A stretch of DNA of 64,000 nt, taken from assembly GCF_025567465.1 (NCBI RefSeq), contig NZ_JAOQKI010000002.1:1-64000 (forward strand). Direction: 5' to 3'. This document shows positions 42,154-50,840 of this stretch, piece by piece (positions within the stretch are counted from its first letter, which is position 1; the number at the start of each line of letters is the position of its first letter). The notes beneath the pieces were generated by a model. It saw nothing but the letters and a program-made list of their open reading frames with translations, was not told the DNA's origin and searched no databases. This DNA is from Roseburia_C amylophila (GTDB taxonomy: Bacteria > Bacillota > Clostridia > Lachnospirales > Lachnospiraceae). The translations under genes were made by a program, and so were the position numbers.

Positions 42154-44304
42154 TTATGCATTCTTCTTTGCAAAGCGTGTTTTGAATACAAACCACAGCT
42201 CTGTTGCAATACAGATAGAAGAATAAGTTCCGCTCACAATACCTACCATAAGAGGAAGTGAGAAATCTTTAATGGATGCAACTCCAAGGATATAAAGCAG
42301 GAATACCATTACAAAGGTTGTAATTGAAGTATTTAAGCTTCGTGAAATTGTCTGGGAAATGGAGCGGTCAGCTATTTCGGTTAAGCTTTCCTTATCCACA
42401 TTTCTTACCAGATGCATATTCTCACGGATTCGGTCAAAGATAACGATGGTATCATTGATGGAATATCCGATGATTGTCAGCATTACTGCAATAAATGTGC
42501 TTCCTACAGACAGCCGCAGCAGAGAGTAACAGGTTAAAATAACCAGTACATCATGAATCAGTGCTAAAATAGCAGAGGTTGCAAAACGAATGTCTTTAAA
42601 CCGGAACCAGATATAAACCAGCATACAGATTGTTGCAATTACTACTGCCCAGACTGCATCTTTTGTCATTTCACCACTGATAGTGGAACTGATATTGGTA
42701 GAGGAAACAGTTGAAGTATCTACACCAAGATTTTCTTCTAATGTAGTATTTAACTGCTCTCTTTCGTCCAAATCAAGGCTTCTGGTCTTAAATACAACCT
42801 GTGTACTTCCTTCTACCTTCTGAGCCTGTACACTGGAATCTCCAGTCACATCCTCAATCAGAGGAATTACTTCAGAATCTAATTCTGCAAGAGTATAATC
42901 TTTACCCATATCTACGGTTGTAGATGTACCACCGACAAATTCAAGGCTTAAGTTCAATGCGCCCTTGCCATTGGCTTTGTTTACGCCCATTCCCACAAAT
43001 CCGGCAATAATAATTACTGCTGAAACAATAAAAAATACGTGGCGTTTTGCAATAAAATGCATTGGACGGCGGTCTTTCTGTCTTCCATAGAATTTTGCAT
43101 CACGGAAACCAATTACATACAGTCCATGTAATACCAGTCTTGTTACAACTAATGCGGTAAACATAGATAAAACGATACCGATTGCCAGTGTATAAGCAAA
43201 TCCTTTTACGAAACCGCTTCCCTTAAATGCCAGCACTGCTGCAGCAATCAGGGTGGTGATATTTCCGTCTAAAATTGCAGATAACGCTTTCTGGAATCCG
43301 GTCTTAATTGCTGTCGAAACAGTCTTGCCGGATGCAATTTCTTCCCTGATACGGGCGAAGATAATAACATTTGCATCTACCGCCATACCAATGGAAAGGA
43401 TGATACCTGCGATACCCGGAAGGGTAAGTGTAATTTCAAAAAGATAAATAACTGCAACTACCATTGTAGTATAAATTCCAAGTGCTATGGTTGCTGCCAC
43501 ACCGGAAATCCAGTAGTAAGCAATCATGAATACCGCAATCAGGGCAAGACCGATTGCTGCTGCCTTTAATGCCGTTGATATTGCTTCTGTACCAAGCTGT
43601 GCTGCTACTATCTGGGACTGTAACTCAGATAACTCTAAGGAAAGAGAACCGATACGGATGTTAGAAGCTAAAGTCTCTGCTTCTTCATAGGAACTCATTC
43701 CATCGATTACTGCGCTTCCGCCGGTAATTGCTTCTTTTACACGAGGAGTACTGATTGCCTCATCATCATATACAATTGGGCAGACCTTTCCAACATTGGC
43801 AGTGGTTGCATCTGCAAATTTCTGTGCGCCTTCATCCGTAAGTGTAAGCTGGACCACATACTGCTTGTTGCCAAGGTTGTCCTGCTGTGTTGCAGCCTGT
43901 GCATCCTTTACATCATTACCAGTCATGTAAACATTTCCGTCCGGATCCCGGAACTCTAAGGAACCCGGTTTTCCAAGTTCGTCCAGAATCTTGTTGGCAT
44001 CCTTTACTCCTGGAATTTCAACGGTGATACGGTCATCACCTTCCTGATATACAGATGCTTCTGTACTGTAGCCTTCCACACGCTTCTGAAGCTTGTAAAT
44101 AGTATCCTTCATCTGCTCGGAAGTCGGATTCTCAGATTCTACCTGATATGTGATGCTGACACCACCTGCCAAGTCCAATCCAAGCTTAATGTTCTTATCT
44201 TCACCTTTTCCGGTTGAAGATAAGATGATAGACGCATAATACGACAGTCCTGCTAAAACCAAGAGAACTGCAAGTAATATGGCTACGCCCTTACTTTTCT
44301 TCAT
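42154..44304 (-). CDS. secDF: SecDF fused protein translocase subunit
   Basis: Membrane protein of 716 aa that pulls secreted proteins across using the proton motive force. The N-terminal half is SecD-like, with GLDLAGGVSITYQVE and a large extracytoplasmic loop, then six segments with GMAVDANVIIFARIREE. The second half is SecF-like, with FVGGTSTTVDMG and six segments with GYSINDTIVIFDRIRENM. Both halves are intact. It is the last gene of the operon after the SCIFF maturase, 22 bp away, an arrangement common in Clostridia. Confidence 0.96.
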   Translation of the reverse strand: MKKSKGVAILLAVLLVLAGLSYYASIILSSTGKGEDKNIKLGLDLAGGVSITYQVESENPTSEQMKDTIYKLQKRVEGYSTEASVYQEGDDRITVEIPGVKDANKILDELGKPGSLEFRDPDGNVYMTGNDVKDAQAATQQDNLGNKQYVVQLTLTDEGAQKFADATTANVGKVCPIVYDDEAISTPRVKEAITGGSAVIDGMSSYEEAETLASNIRIGSLSLELSELQSQIVAAQLGTEAISTALKAAAIGLALIAVFMIAYYWISGVAATIALGIYTTMVVAVIYLFEITLTLPGIAGIILSIGMAVDANVIIFARIREEIASGKTVSTAIKTGFQKALSAILDGNITTLIAAAVLAFKGSGFVKGFAYTLAIGIVLSMFTALVVTRLVLHGLYVIGFRDAKFYGRQKDRRPMHFIAKRHVFFIVSAVIIIAGFVGMGVNKANGKGALNLSLEFVGGTSTTVDMGKDYTLAELDSEVIPLIEDVTGDSSVQAQKVEGSTQVVFKTRSLDLDEREQLNTTLEENLGVDTSTVSSTNISSTISGEMTKDAVWAVVIATICMLVYIWFRFKDIRFATSAILALIHDVLVILTCYSLLRLSVGSTFIAVMLTIIGYSINDTIVIFDRIRENMHLVRNVDKESLTEIADRSISQTISRSLNTSITTFVMVFLLYILGVASIKDFSLPLMVGIVSGTYSSICIATELWFVFKTRFAKKNA

Positions 44305-44326
44305 TTTCTTCTTCCTTTCTCCTGAC

Positions 44327-45682
44327 TTAAATTTCCGCCTCTGCGGCTTTTATCATAATTGCGCATTCCACACGTTTCTTCTGTAATGCACAACCAATGT
44401 CATAGGTATTATGAATATCACCATGGAAATTATAAGAGTTCGCTGCACATCCACCGCTACAGTAGAATCTTGCAAAACACTCTCTGCATTTTTCCTTGGA
44501 ATAAACATTACAGCTCTTAAAGGAATCCCGGATATCGGTACGTTTTAAGCCTTCAAAAACATTTCCCATCAGGAAATCTTCATTTCCAACAAACTGATGA
44601 CATGGATATAAGTCTCCCCAAGGTGTTACTGCCAGATACTCAGTTCCGGAACCACATCCGGAAAGTCTCTTGGCAACACAAGGACCACCCTCCAAATCAA
44701 TCATAAAGTGGAAGAAGTTGAATGCTTTTCCTTCTTTTTTCCGTTTTACCATCTCTTTTGCCAGTGCATCATATTCTGCAAAAAGCTGTGGCAGGTCTTC
44801 CTCACGGATGGCATAATCATCTGTCTCCTGTGCCACAACCGGTTCTACGGAAATCTGCTTAAACCCAAGGTCTGCCAGATGCAGTACATCCTTGGAAAAA
44901 TCTAAATTATGATGGGTATAGGTTCCGCGCACGTAGTAGCGTTCCTGATTTCTGCTGTCTGCAAATTTCTGGAATTTCGGAACAATCACATCATAGCTTC
45001 CCTGACCACCACGGAACGGACGCATATAATCATTGACTTCTTTTCTTCCGTCAATACTTAATACAACATTGTCCATCTCTTTATTAGCGAACTCCATAAT
45101 ATCATCATTTAAAAGAACGCCATTTGTGGTCAGTGTAAACCGGAAATTCTTATTATGTATTTTTTCCTGCTCTCTTCCATATGCTACTAAATCTTTTACC
45201 ACCTGGAAGTTTAAGGTAGGTTCTCCACCGAAGAAATCCACCTCTAAGTTCCGGCGGTTGCCGGAATTGGCAATCAGGAAATCCAATGCAGCCTTTCCTA
45301 CTTCATAGGACATTAACGCACGTCTGCCGTGATATTCTCCCTCTTCTGCAAAACAGTATCTGCAGGCAAGGTTACAATCATGGGCAATATGCAGACACAG
45401 TGCTTTTACTACAGTAGGACGCTTTGTTACATCACCGATGTATTCTTCATAATCATCCGGTGTGAACAAATCTCCGTTCTTCTGCAATTCCTCTATCTCT
45501 TCAATTGCTTCTTTTATCTCCGCCTCATCATAGGTCTTATTCAGTCTCTGTATGATTTCTTCACGGCTTGTCTCTTCCCACAATGCAATGACATCATAGG
45601 TTAAGTCATCCACAATATGGATGGCGCCGCTGTTTACATCCAGGACAATATTATAGCCGTTGTTTTTATACTGGTGAACCAC
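44327..45682 (-). CDS. scfB: Radical SAM SCIFF peptide maturase (thioether-forming)
   Basis: Radical SAM/SPASM enzyme of 451 aa that makes sactipeptide-type thioether bonds in SCIFF. The SAM cluster motif is CNLACRYCFAEEG (C-x3-C-x2-C) near residue 102; the SPASM-type Cys sites include CGSGTEYLAVTPWGDLYPCHQF and CRECFARFYCSGGC. The N-terminal ~90 residues form the peptide-recognition (RRE-like) part. Start is GTG with GAGG about 10 nt upstream. The substrate gene lies ~90 bp upstream with a hairpin between, as expected for a precursor made in excess. Confidence 0.95.
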   Translation of the reverse strand: MVHQYKNNGYNIVLDVNSGAIHIVDDLTYDVIALWEETSREEIIQRLNKTYDEAEIKEAIEEIEELQKNGDLFTPDDYEEYIGDVTKRPTVVKALCLHIAHDCNLACRYCFAEEGEYHGRRALMSYEVGKAALDFLIANSGNRRNLEVDFFGGEPTLNFQVVKDLVAYGREQEKIHNKNFRFTLTTNGVLLNDDIMEFANKEMDNVVLSIDGRKEVNDYMRPFRGGQGSYDVIVPKFQKFADSRNQERYYVRGTYTHHNLDFSKDVLHLADLGFKQISVEPVVAQETDDYAIREEDLPQLFAEYDALAKEMVKRKKEGKAFNFFHFMIDLEGGPCVAKRLSGCGSGTEYLAVTPWGDLYPCHQFVGNEDFLMGNVFEGLKRTDIRDSFKSCNVYSKEKCRECFARFYCSGGCAANSYNFHGDIHNTYDIGCALQKKRVECAIMIKAAEAEI

Positions 45683-45714
45683 TACAATATTTCCTCACTT
45701 TCTTACAACATTAT

Positions 45715-45744
45715 AACGACCGTCCGCGCAGGCGTACGGTCGTT
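45715..45744 (-). terminator. Hairpin between scfA and scfB
   Basis: Minus strand AACGACCGT/ACGGTCGTT arms with a 12-nt loop, followed by ATAATG rather than a T-run. Probably a partial attenuator or mRNA-stabilising hairpin separating precursor and maturase. Confidence 0.6.
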
Positions 45745-45774
45745 TCGTTCGTTCTCAATCTGAACTTCTGGTAA

Positions 45775-45918
45775 TTATTTGCAATGCTCGCAAGTCTGGT
45801 TTCCTACAGTACAGGAAGTCTTGCATGCTGACTGACAAGATGTCTGGCACTCGCCGCATCCGCCCTTCTTTACTGTATTCTGTAACTTTCTTGTATTCAA
45901 GGTCTTAATATGTTTCAT
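45775..45918 (-). CDS. scfA: SCIFF ribosomal peptide precursor
   Basis: Small ribosomal precursor of 47 aa, start MKHIKTLNTRKLQNT, then a Cys-rich core CGECQTSCQSACKTSC followed by TVGNQTC and a final CK. Cysteines are at residues 21, 24, 28, 32, 36, 43 and 46. The name means six Cys in forty-five residues, so this copy has one extra Cys at 46. AAAGGAG lies 8 nt upstream. Cys-to-Thr/other thioether links are made by the maturase encoded next. Biological role of the mature peptide is not established. Confidence 0.92.
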   Translation of the reverse strand: MKHIKTLNTRKLQNTVKKGGCGECQTSCQSACKTSCTVGNQTCEHCK

Positions 45919-45990
45919 CTCGTTATCTCCTTTCGAAAAAATACCTCTAGTTAGTATAACACATAGTCTTTCATAAGAAAAGCACTTTTT

Positions 45991-46371
45991 TTAACTGAGC
46001 ATTCCTCCCACAGTTCCCGAAGCAGTGCATAAAATCAGTGTTGTAAGGATGTGCTGCATTCCGGAATCCAGTCCCTTTTTCAATATCAGGGACACAATGA
46101 GCAGCACTGCAAAATATAATAGCCCCATCACGGCTCCCCACAGATATTTCCGGCTCTTCTTAATCTTTCCAATGATGAAGCCGCCGACAAATCCCACTAC
46201 AATATAGCTTATGATAATGCTGATATTTACCGCAGCTTCGCTTAATTCCATTTTATATAAGACTGCCGCCAGAATAAAAAGCAGTATTCCCGTCAGAATA
46301 TACATGACCAGCAACACTTTGCCCATTGTCGTAAAAAGATTTCCTTTTCCTGCCACCTTCTCTTTTCCCAT
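45991..46371 (-). CDS. TIGR04086-like membrane protein
   Basis: Protein of 126 aa with four hydrophobic segments (MGKVLLVMYILTGILLFILAAVLY; ISIIISYIVVGFVGGFIIG; LWGAVMGLLYFAVLLIVSLIL; LTTLILCTASGTVGGML). Looks like the TIGR04086 family, which occurs next to SCIFF genes in Clostridia; function unknown. ATG at 46371 follows GGAGG by 4 nt. It lies just upstream of the SCIFF precursor gene. Confidence 0.8.
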   Translation of the reverse strand: MGKEKVAGKGNLFTTMGKVLLVMYILTGILLFILAAVLYKMELSEAAVNISIIISYIVVGFVGGFIIGKIKKSRKYLWGAVMGLLYFAVLLIVSLILKKGLDSGMQHILTTLILCTASGTVGGMLS

Positions 46372-46517
46372 ATATCCTCCATCCATCTTCGTACCTTACG
46401 CCTGCATCCGTAACTTATTTTTTATATCATGTTCCGGATACAGTTTCGCTTTGTACTATATATGAAAAAAAGATTTATATTATGTATAAAAATGTCTCCT
46501 GCCGCTTAACTTTCCAA

Positions 46518-47441
46518 TCACGGATAAAAATACCGAAAATGTCGGAATATTTTTCCATCCTGATTTATCTTCTCTGTTTCCTGAAAGCCAAGTTTATGAA
46601 GCAGTCCCAACGATGCTTCATTCCCCGGCTCCACCAGACAGTCAATTCTTCGAAAATCAAGATTATTTTTTACCCATGCCATGATTGCCTGACAGACCTC
46701 ATATGCATAACCCTGCCTCTGGTATTCCGGTGCAATGACATAACCCATCTCAATAATTTCTTCTTCTCCCAGCATGCGATAGTCGATTCCGGCTCTTCCA
46801 ATCAGCCGGTGGGTACCTCTTTCCTTTGCCAGCCACATGCCATATCCATAGTAGCCATACATATTTTCAATATATGCTCTCTGGTACTCCTCCTCTTCCT
46901 GTCTTTCGTAAAGGGGCTCGATATAATCGGTGATTCCCTTCTTATTATATAAATCAAATAAATCGTCCATGTCATCTAACGTAATCTCTCTCAGATAGCA
47001 CCGCTTTGTCTCTAATATCCGCCACGGCAGATGGTGTTTCCGCTGAAATGTCCGAAGTAAAAATTCTGTATCCACTTCTTCCAATCCAAGAAGCAGCATA
47101 TCCACATTGCTTAAAGGCATCTGTTTTGAAAAATCCGGTACTTCATAGCCAATGATGGTAAGCTGGTCTGAGTCAGAATCTACATCCTTTTTCGCCCATG
47201 CCACTTCTTCCGGTTCTGTTGCAAGCAGCATACATTCCTCCGGCTTTACATGATGTCCGCTCAGGAAAAATGTGATATCTTTTTCCAAATCAGCATCTGT
47301 AAAAAGAAGTTCCACTTTTTTCTGCTCTGACAGTTCTTTTTGCAGGCGGCTTAATGCATGTTTCTCTTCTTCAGAAATTTTTTCTTCTAATGTTTCTTTT
47401 CGTATGATACAGTTCCAGTTTACAGTATTCCAGTGACACAT
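46518..47441 (-). CDS. GNAT-family N-acetyltransferase with extra N-terminal region
   Basis: Protein of 307 aa. Residues ~145-307 form a GNAT fold of the ribosomal-protein-acetyltransferase type (YLREITLDDMDDLFDLYN; MGYVIAPEYQRQGYAYEVCQAIMAWV, the acetyl-CoA motif with QRQGY; EASLGLLHKLGFQE). Residues 1-140 are not recognised: acidic, with LFTDADLEKDITFFLSGHHVKPEECMLLATEPEEVAWA, suggesting a HAD-like small domain. Substrate unknown. Transcribed divergently from the cyclophilin gene. Confidence 0.8.
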   Translation of the reverse strand: MCHWNTVNWNCIIRKETLEEKISEEEKHALSRLQKELSEQKKVELLFTDADLEKDITFFLSGHHVKPEECMLLATEPEEVAWAKKDVDSDSDQLTIIGYEVPDFSKQMPLSNVDMLLLGLEEVDTEFLLRTFQRKHHLPWRILETKRCYLREITLDDMDDLFDLYNKKGITDYIEPLYERQEEEEYQRAYIENMYGYYGYGMWLAKERGTHRLIGRAGIDYRMLGEEEIIEMGYVIAPEYQRQGYAYEVCQAIMAWVKNNLDFRRIDCLVEPGNEASLGLLHKLGFQETEKINQDGKIFRHFRYFYP

Positions 47442-47458
47442 ATTTCCTTCTCTCTTTC

Positions 47459-47487
47459 TTTACAAAAAAGCCTTTTTCCGCTATAGT
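47459..47487 (+). promoter_or_regulatory. Promoter of the cyclophilin gene
   Basis: TTTACA (47459-47464), 17-bp spacer, TATAGT (47482-47487). Confidence 0.7.
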
Positions 47488-47544
47488 AGAACTACATTCT
47501 GTTATGCAGGATGAATTCAATGAACAGAAATGAGGTATCTTACA

Positions 47545-48066
47545 ATGGCTCAGAATCCTATTATTACATTTGAAATGGAAAACGGAGATATTATGAAAGC
47601 GGAATTATATCCGCAGGTTGCTCCTAACACAGTAAATAACTTTATCAGCCTTGTCAACAAGGGATTTTATGATGGACTTATCTTCCATCGTGTCATCAAC
47701 GGTTTTATGATTCAGGGTGGTGACCCGGAAGGAACCGGAATGGGCGGTCCAGGATATGGTATCAAGGGTGAATTTGCACAGAACGGCTTTGCCAATGACT
47801 TAAAGCATTCTGCAGGCGTTCTTTCCATGGCACGTTCCATGATGCCAAACTCTGCCGGCTCCCAGTTCTTTATCATGCATAAGGATGCTCCACACTTAGA
47901 TGGTGCTTACGCTGCTTTCGGTAAAATCATTGAAGGCATGGATGTGGTAAATAAAATCGCAGAAGTTGCAACCGACTACAGCGACCGTCCAATGGAAGAC
48001 CAGCGAATGAAAACCGTTACCGTAGAAACCTTTGGCGTTGATTACGACGAACCGGAAACCGTATAA
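47545..48066 (+). CDS. Cyclophilin-type peptidyl-prolyl isomerase
   Basis: Cytosolic prolyl isomerase of 173 aa. Active-site region FHRVINGFMIQGGDPEGTGMGGPGYGIKGEF and SMAR...GSQFFIMHKDAPHLDGAYAAFGKI are canonical. No signal peptide. ATG at 47545 is chosen because GAGG lies 9 nt upstream; the earlier ATG would overlap the RBS. Monocistronic, with promoter and terminator on both sides. Confidence 0.95.
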   Translation: MAQNPIITFEMENGDIMKAELYPQVAPNTVNNFISLVNKGFYDGLIFHRVINGFMIQGGDPEGTGMGGPGYGIKGEFAQNGFANDLKHSAGVLSMARSMMPNSAGSQFFIMHKDAPHLDGAYAAFGKIIEGMDVVNKIAEVATDYSDRPMEDQRMKTVTVETFGVDYDEPETV

Positions 48067-48074
48067 TGCCAGCG

Positions 48075-48119
48075 CAACAGCCGTATCAGTGTATACACTG
48101 GCGCGGCTGTTGTTTTTTT
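48075..48119 (+). terminator. Terminator of the cyclophilin gene
   Basis: CAACAGCCG/CGGCTGTTG stem with an inner CAGTGTATACACTG pairing, then TTTTTTT. Confidence 0.88.
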
Positions 48120-48134
48120 GCAAAGCTTCTCTTT

Positions 48135-50840
48135 TTATTCTTTCAGTTTCCGGTAAAGCTTCTGTACAAACTGCACATCCTCTCTGGTAAGTTTCTTATG
48201 GCTATACGCTGCCACTTCAAGAATCTGAAGATAACGCTCCTTTTCTTCCATGCTCCAGCCCCCATAATTTAAAAGCTGTTCCCGGAATGTCCGGTCGGAT
48301 TGTACTTTAGCATTTACAATTCCCTTCCGCCGTAAAATGCGATAAATCTGGTTTGAATTCCAACGGATGATATGCTTGTAACTATGTGTTCCCTTCTTCC
48401 GTTTTCCTTCTATCTCTCTTAAGTAATACCAGATACCTGCTGTAAGAAGCAGAATGATGATTACCACAACAAGCAAAATGACCTTTAAACGGCTTCCCTT
48501 TTGATTCTGTTTTCCTGCCTTATTGCCATCCTGCATGGAATTTTCTGTATTCCGGTTTTCCGTGCCCTGATTTTCCGTATCCTGGTTTTCTGTATCTGGG
48601 TTTTCTGTATCCTGACTTTCTATGTTTTGATTTTTTGTATTCTGATTTTCCGTATTTGGCATTCCGCTGCCGGATAAATCCGACTGACTGTCATCTTTGG
48701 AACTGTCCTGATAATCACTTCGCTCCAGCGTAATTAGGTCTGCTGTTCTGCCATCATTCATCCGGATGGTAATGCTGTCACTTTCCTGCTGAATCTCCAG
48801 ACGGTCAATGCCGGTTTTATTTCCCGGCGTCATTTCCACCGGCACCCAGCCAACACTGTCTATATAGATTTCCGTCCAGGCATGTGCCTGATTATCAAGA
48901 ACCTCTGCCGTATAATTACCATCACTGTCCTTCTTAAACTTCGATGTACTTACAGCATAGCCGCTGACATACCGTGCCTTAATTCCCATCTGCCGCAGAA
49001 GCAGTGTTCCCGCACTGGCAAAATGCTGACAGAAGCCTTCCTTCGTATCAAACAGAAAATGTTCTGTTACATCCTGTCCCCATGGCACATTGTCCAAATC
49101 CAGATTATAGTTACACTTCGCCAGTTCCCGTTTCACCAGATAGACTGCATAGATTTCCTTAAAGTTATAAATATCATCATAATAAGTACCATTCACAGTA
49201 AATCGGTTATCTACAAAATCCGAATAGTCTCTTTCATACTCCGCTTCCAACTGATTTCCCAGTTCCCGGATTCTTGTGAGATTTTCCGGCACATACATAT
49301 ACTTTTCCGTATACTTATTATATTTCTTTATAAATGCCCATTCGTCTTCCGGTAATTTACTGTTAAACCCAGCCAAATCATACCGCCAGCTATTCATATT
49401 CTCTATAATTTCATTTACTTCAGATTCGCTCAGTGTCTCATTCCGGTTCACATAAGCACCATCTGCCAAATCTGCAGTAAACAAAGCATTCATATAAAGA
49501 TGTGACATGCTGTTTCTTATGGTTCCGTCTACTTCCAGAACGTCATTGCCATTCCGGAGCACAGTACGGTCTCCATCCATAAGAACCCCGGCGGGTTGCC
49601 GTTCATCCTGATAATAGCTTGCCAACGTATAGTATGGCAGGTATGCATAGGGGTCTTTCTCATCAAAATACTGCACCCGGTAAATGGTATCCCAGTAATA
49701 GGTATAATAGCTCTGGGTATATGCCAGAATATTCTGTACCTGTTGTCCCGCGGTCTGTTCCTTAAGACTGCTGTCCACTTCCTGCATGGCAGTCACAAAA
49801 TCACTGGAATCATAAGTCTTCCAGCTTCCATTTTTGTAATAATCGCCTACATAACCTCTTAAATATACCGTATCATCCGGTATCTGATAAGCAGTCACTT
49901 CCATAACCGGCTTGTCCTCAAATTCCGGTGCCATATTGCTGACCCGTCCCGGCTGATGGAAGGAGAAAATATCTTTACCAAAAGGAATTTCTGCCAAAAG
50001 ATTGGCAGCTGTCATTGCCATTTCTGTTACCATATCCTGCGCAGTTTTTTCAATTTCACTTCTTCTTGCCACCATTTCTTTGGCTTTCGGTTCTGCCACT
50101 CTAAATACCAGCGAAGAAACAACTACCGCCACCACCAGAAAAAGGCATACTGCTTTCTGCCTTAGATATTCCAACTGCTTTAATTCCACCCGGCCGGCAG
50201 CCCGGTAACCAAAGCTTCCTGCCGCAGCCAGTGAGAAACAAATCAATGCCCGCTTTGATGGTGCATAGCCCACCGCAAAATCCAGCATTATAAGAAGTAG
50301 CGGTGGAATCAACACTCCAGCCAGCCGTTTTCTTACCACCAGAAAATAAATCTGCAGAATAGACAAGATAACTAACAGCCATGCTGTTACTTCTACCACC
50401 GGATTTAAATCAAGATACCGTTCAAATCCGGATACAATCTGCACATTATAGTACATATTGATTTTCTGCACTACCAGCCGGATCAGTCCTGCCATCCCGG
50501 GATAAAGTTCCTTCCTGCCAAGCACCAGTCCCACCAGCAGTTCTCCCACAGGCAGCAGCCACTTGTCCGCCTTCTTAAAATAGGAAAAAGAAACCGTCAA
50601 TGCTACCGCAGAAACAGAAACCCATATCAATGCAGGCTTTTCAAACCGGTTAGTCAGAAAGATGTCTCCAAATATAAAGAACAAGGCAATCTCCCAAAGC
50701 ACAGCCAGCAGGCTCTGCATTCCCACACGCATGACCTGCGGCGGCAATGCAATTTTTCCTGCCCGCCGTCCTTTCTGCGAATACCGTATGTTTCCAGTCT
50801 TTTTCATAACCGATGCATATGTTTTCTTCTTTTTTCTCAT
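48135..50840 (-). CDS. Transglutaminase-like membrane protein (TgpA type)
   Basis: Membrane protein of 901 aa. About seven N-terminal membrane segments (~40-265), an extracellular transglutaminase-like domain with EGFCQHFASAGTLLLRQMGIKARYVSGYAV (catalytic Cys), AHAWTEIYID (His) and WVPVEMTPG near it, then a low-complexity linker with ~9 TENQ(D/N)-type pentapeptides (~745-785), one membrane segment and a cytosolic DUF4129-like tail. It is the last gene of a MoxR-DUF58-transglutaminase operon, overlapping DUF58 by 4 bp (ATGA). The role in envelope protein assembly is inferred from context. Confidence 0.9.
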   Translation of the reverse strand: MRKKKKTYASVMKKTGNIRYSQKGRRAGKIALPPQVMRVGMQSLLAVLWEIALFFIFGDIFLTNRFEKPALIWVSVSAVALTVSFSYFKKADKWLLPVGELLVGLVLGRKELYPGMAGLIRLVVQKINMYYNVQIVSGFERYLDLNPVVEVTAWLLVILSILQIYFLVVRKRLAGVLIPPLLLIMLDFAVGYAPSKRALICFSLAAAGSFGYRAAGRVELKQLEYLRQKAVCLFLVVAVVVSSLVFRVAEPKAKEMVARRSEIEKTAQDMVTEMAMTAANLLAEIPFGKDIFSFHQPGRVSNMAPEFEDKPVMEVTAYQIPDDTVYLRGYVGDYYKNGSWKTYDSSDFVTAMQEVDSSLKEQTAGQQVQNILAYTQSYYTYYWDTIYRVQYFDEKDPYAYLPYYTLASYYQDERQPAGVLMDGDRTVLRNGNDVLEVDGTIRNSMSHLYMNALFTADLADGAYVNRNETLSESEVNEIIENMNSWRYDLAGFNSKLPEDEWAFIKKYNKYTEKYMYVPENLTRIRELGNQLEAEYERDYSDFVDNRFTVNGTYYDDIYNFKEIYAVYLVKRELAKCNYNLDLDNVPWGQDVTEHFLFDTKEGFCQHFASAGTLLLRQMGIKARYVSGYAVSTSKFKKDSDGNYTAEVLDNQAHAWTEIYIDSVGWVPVEMTPGNKTGIDRLEIQQESDSITIRMNDGRTADLITLERSDYQDSSKDDSQSDLSGSGMPNTENQNTKNQNIESQDTENPDTENQDTENQGTENRNTENSMQDGNKAGKQNQKGSRLKVILLVVVIIILLLTAGIWYYLREIEGKRKKGTHSYKHIIRWNSNQIYRILRRKGIVNAKVQSDRTFREQLLNYGGWSMEEKERYLQILEVAAYSHKKLTREDVQFVQKLYRKLKE
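48520..48660 (-). repeat. Coding 15-bp tandem repeats in the transglutaminase gene
   Basis: About nine units encoding NTENQ/DTENQ-like pentapeptides between the catalytic and C-terminal membrane parts. Protein-level linker, expansion by slippage likely. Confidence 0.75.
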
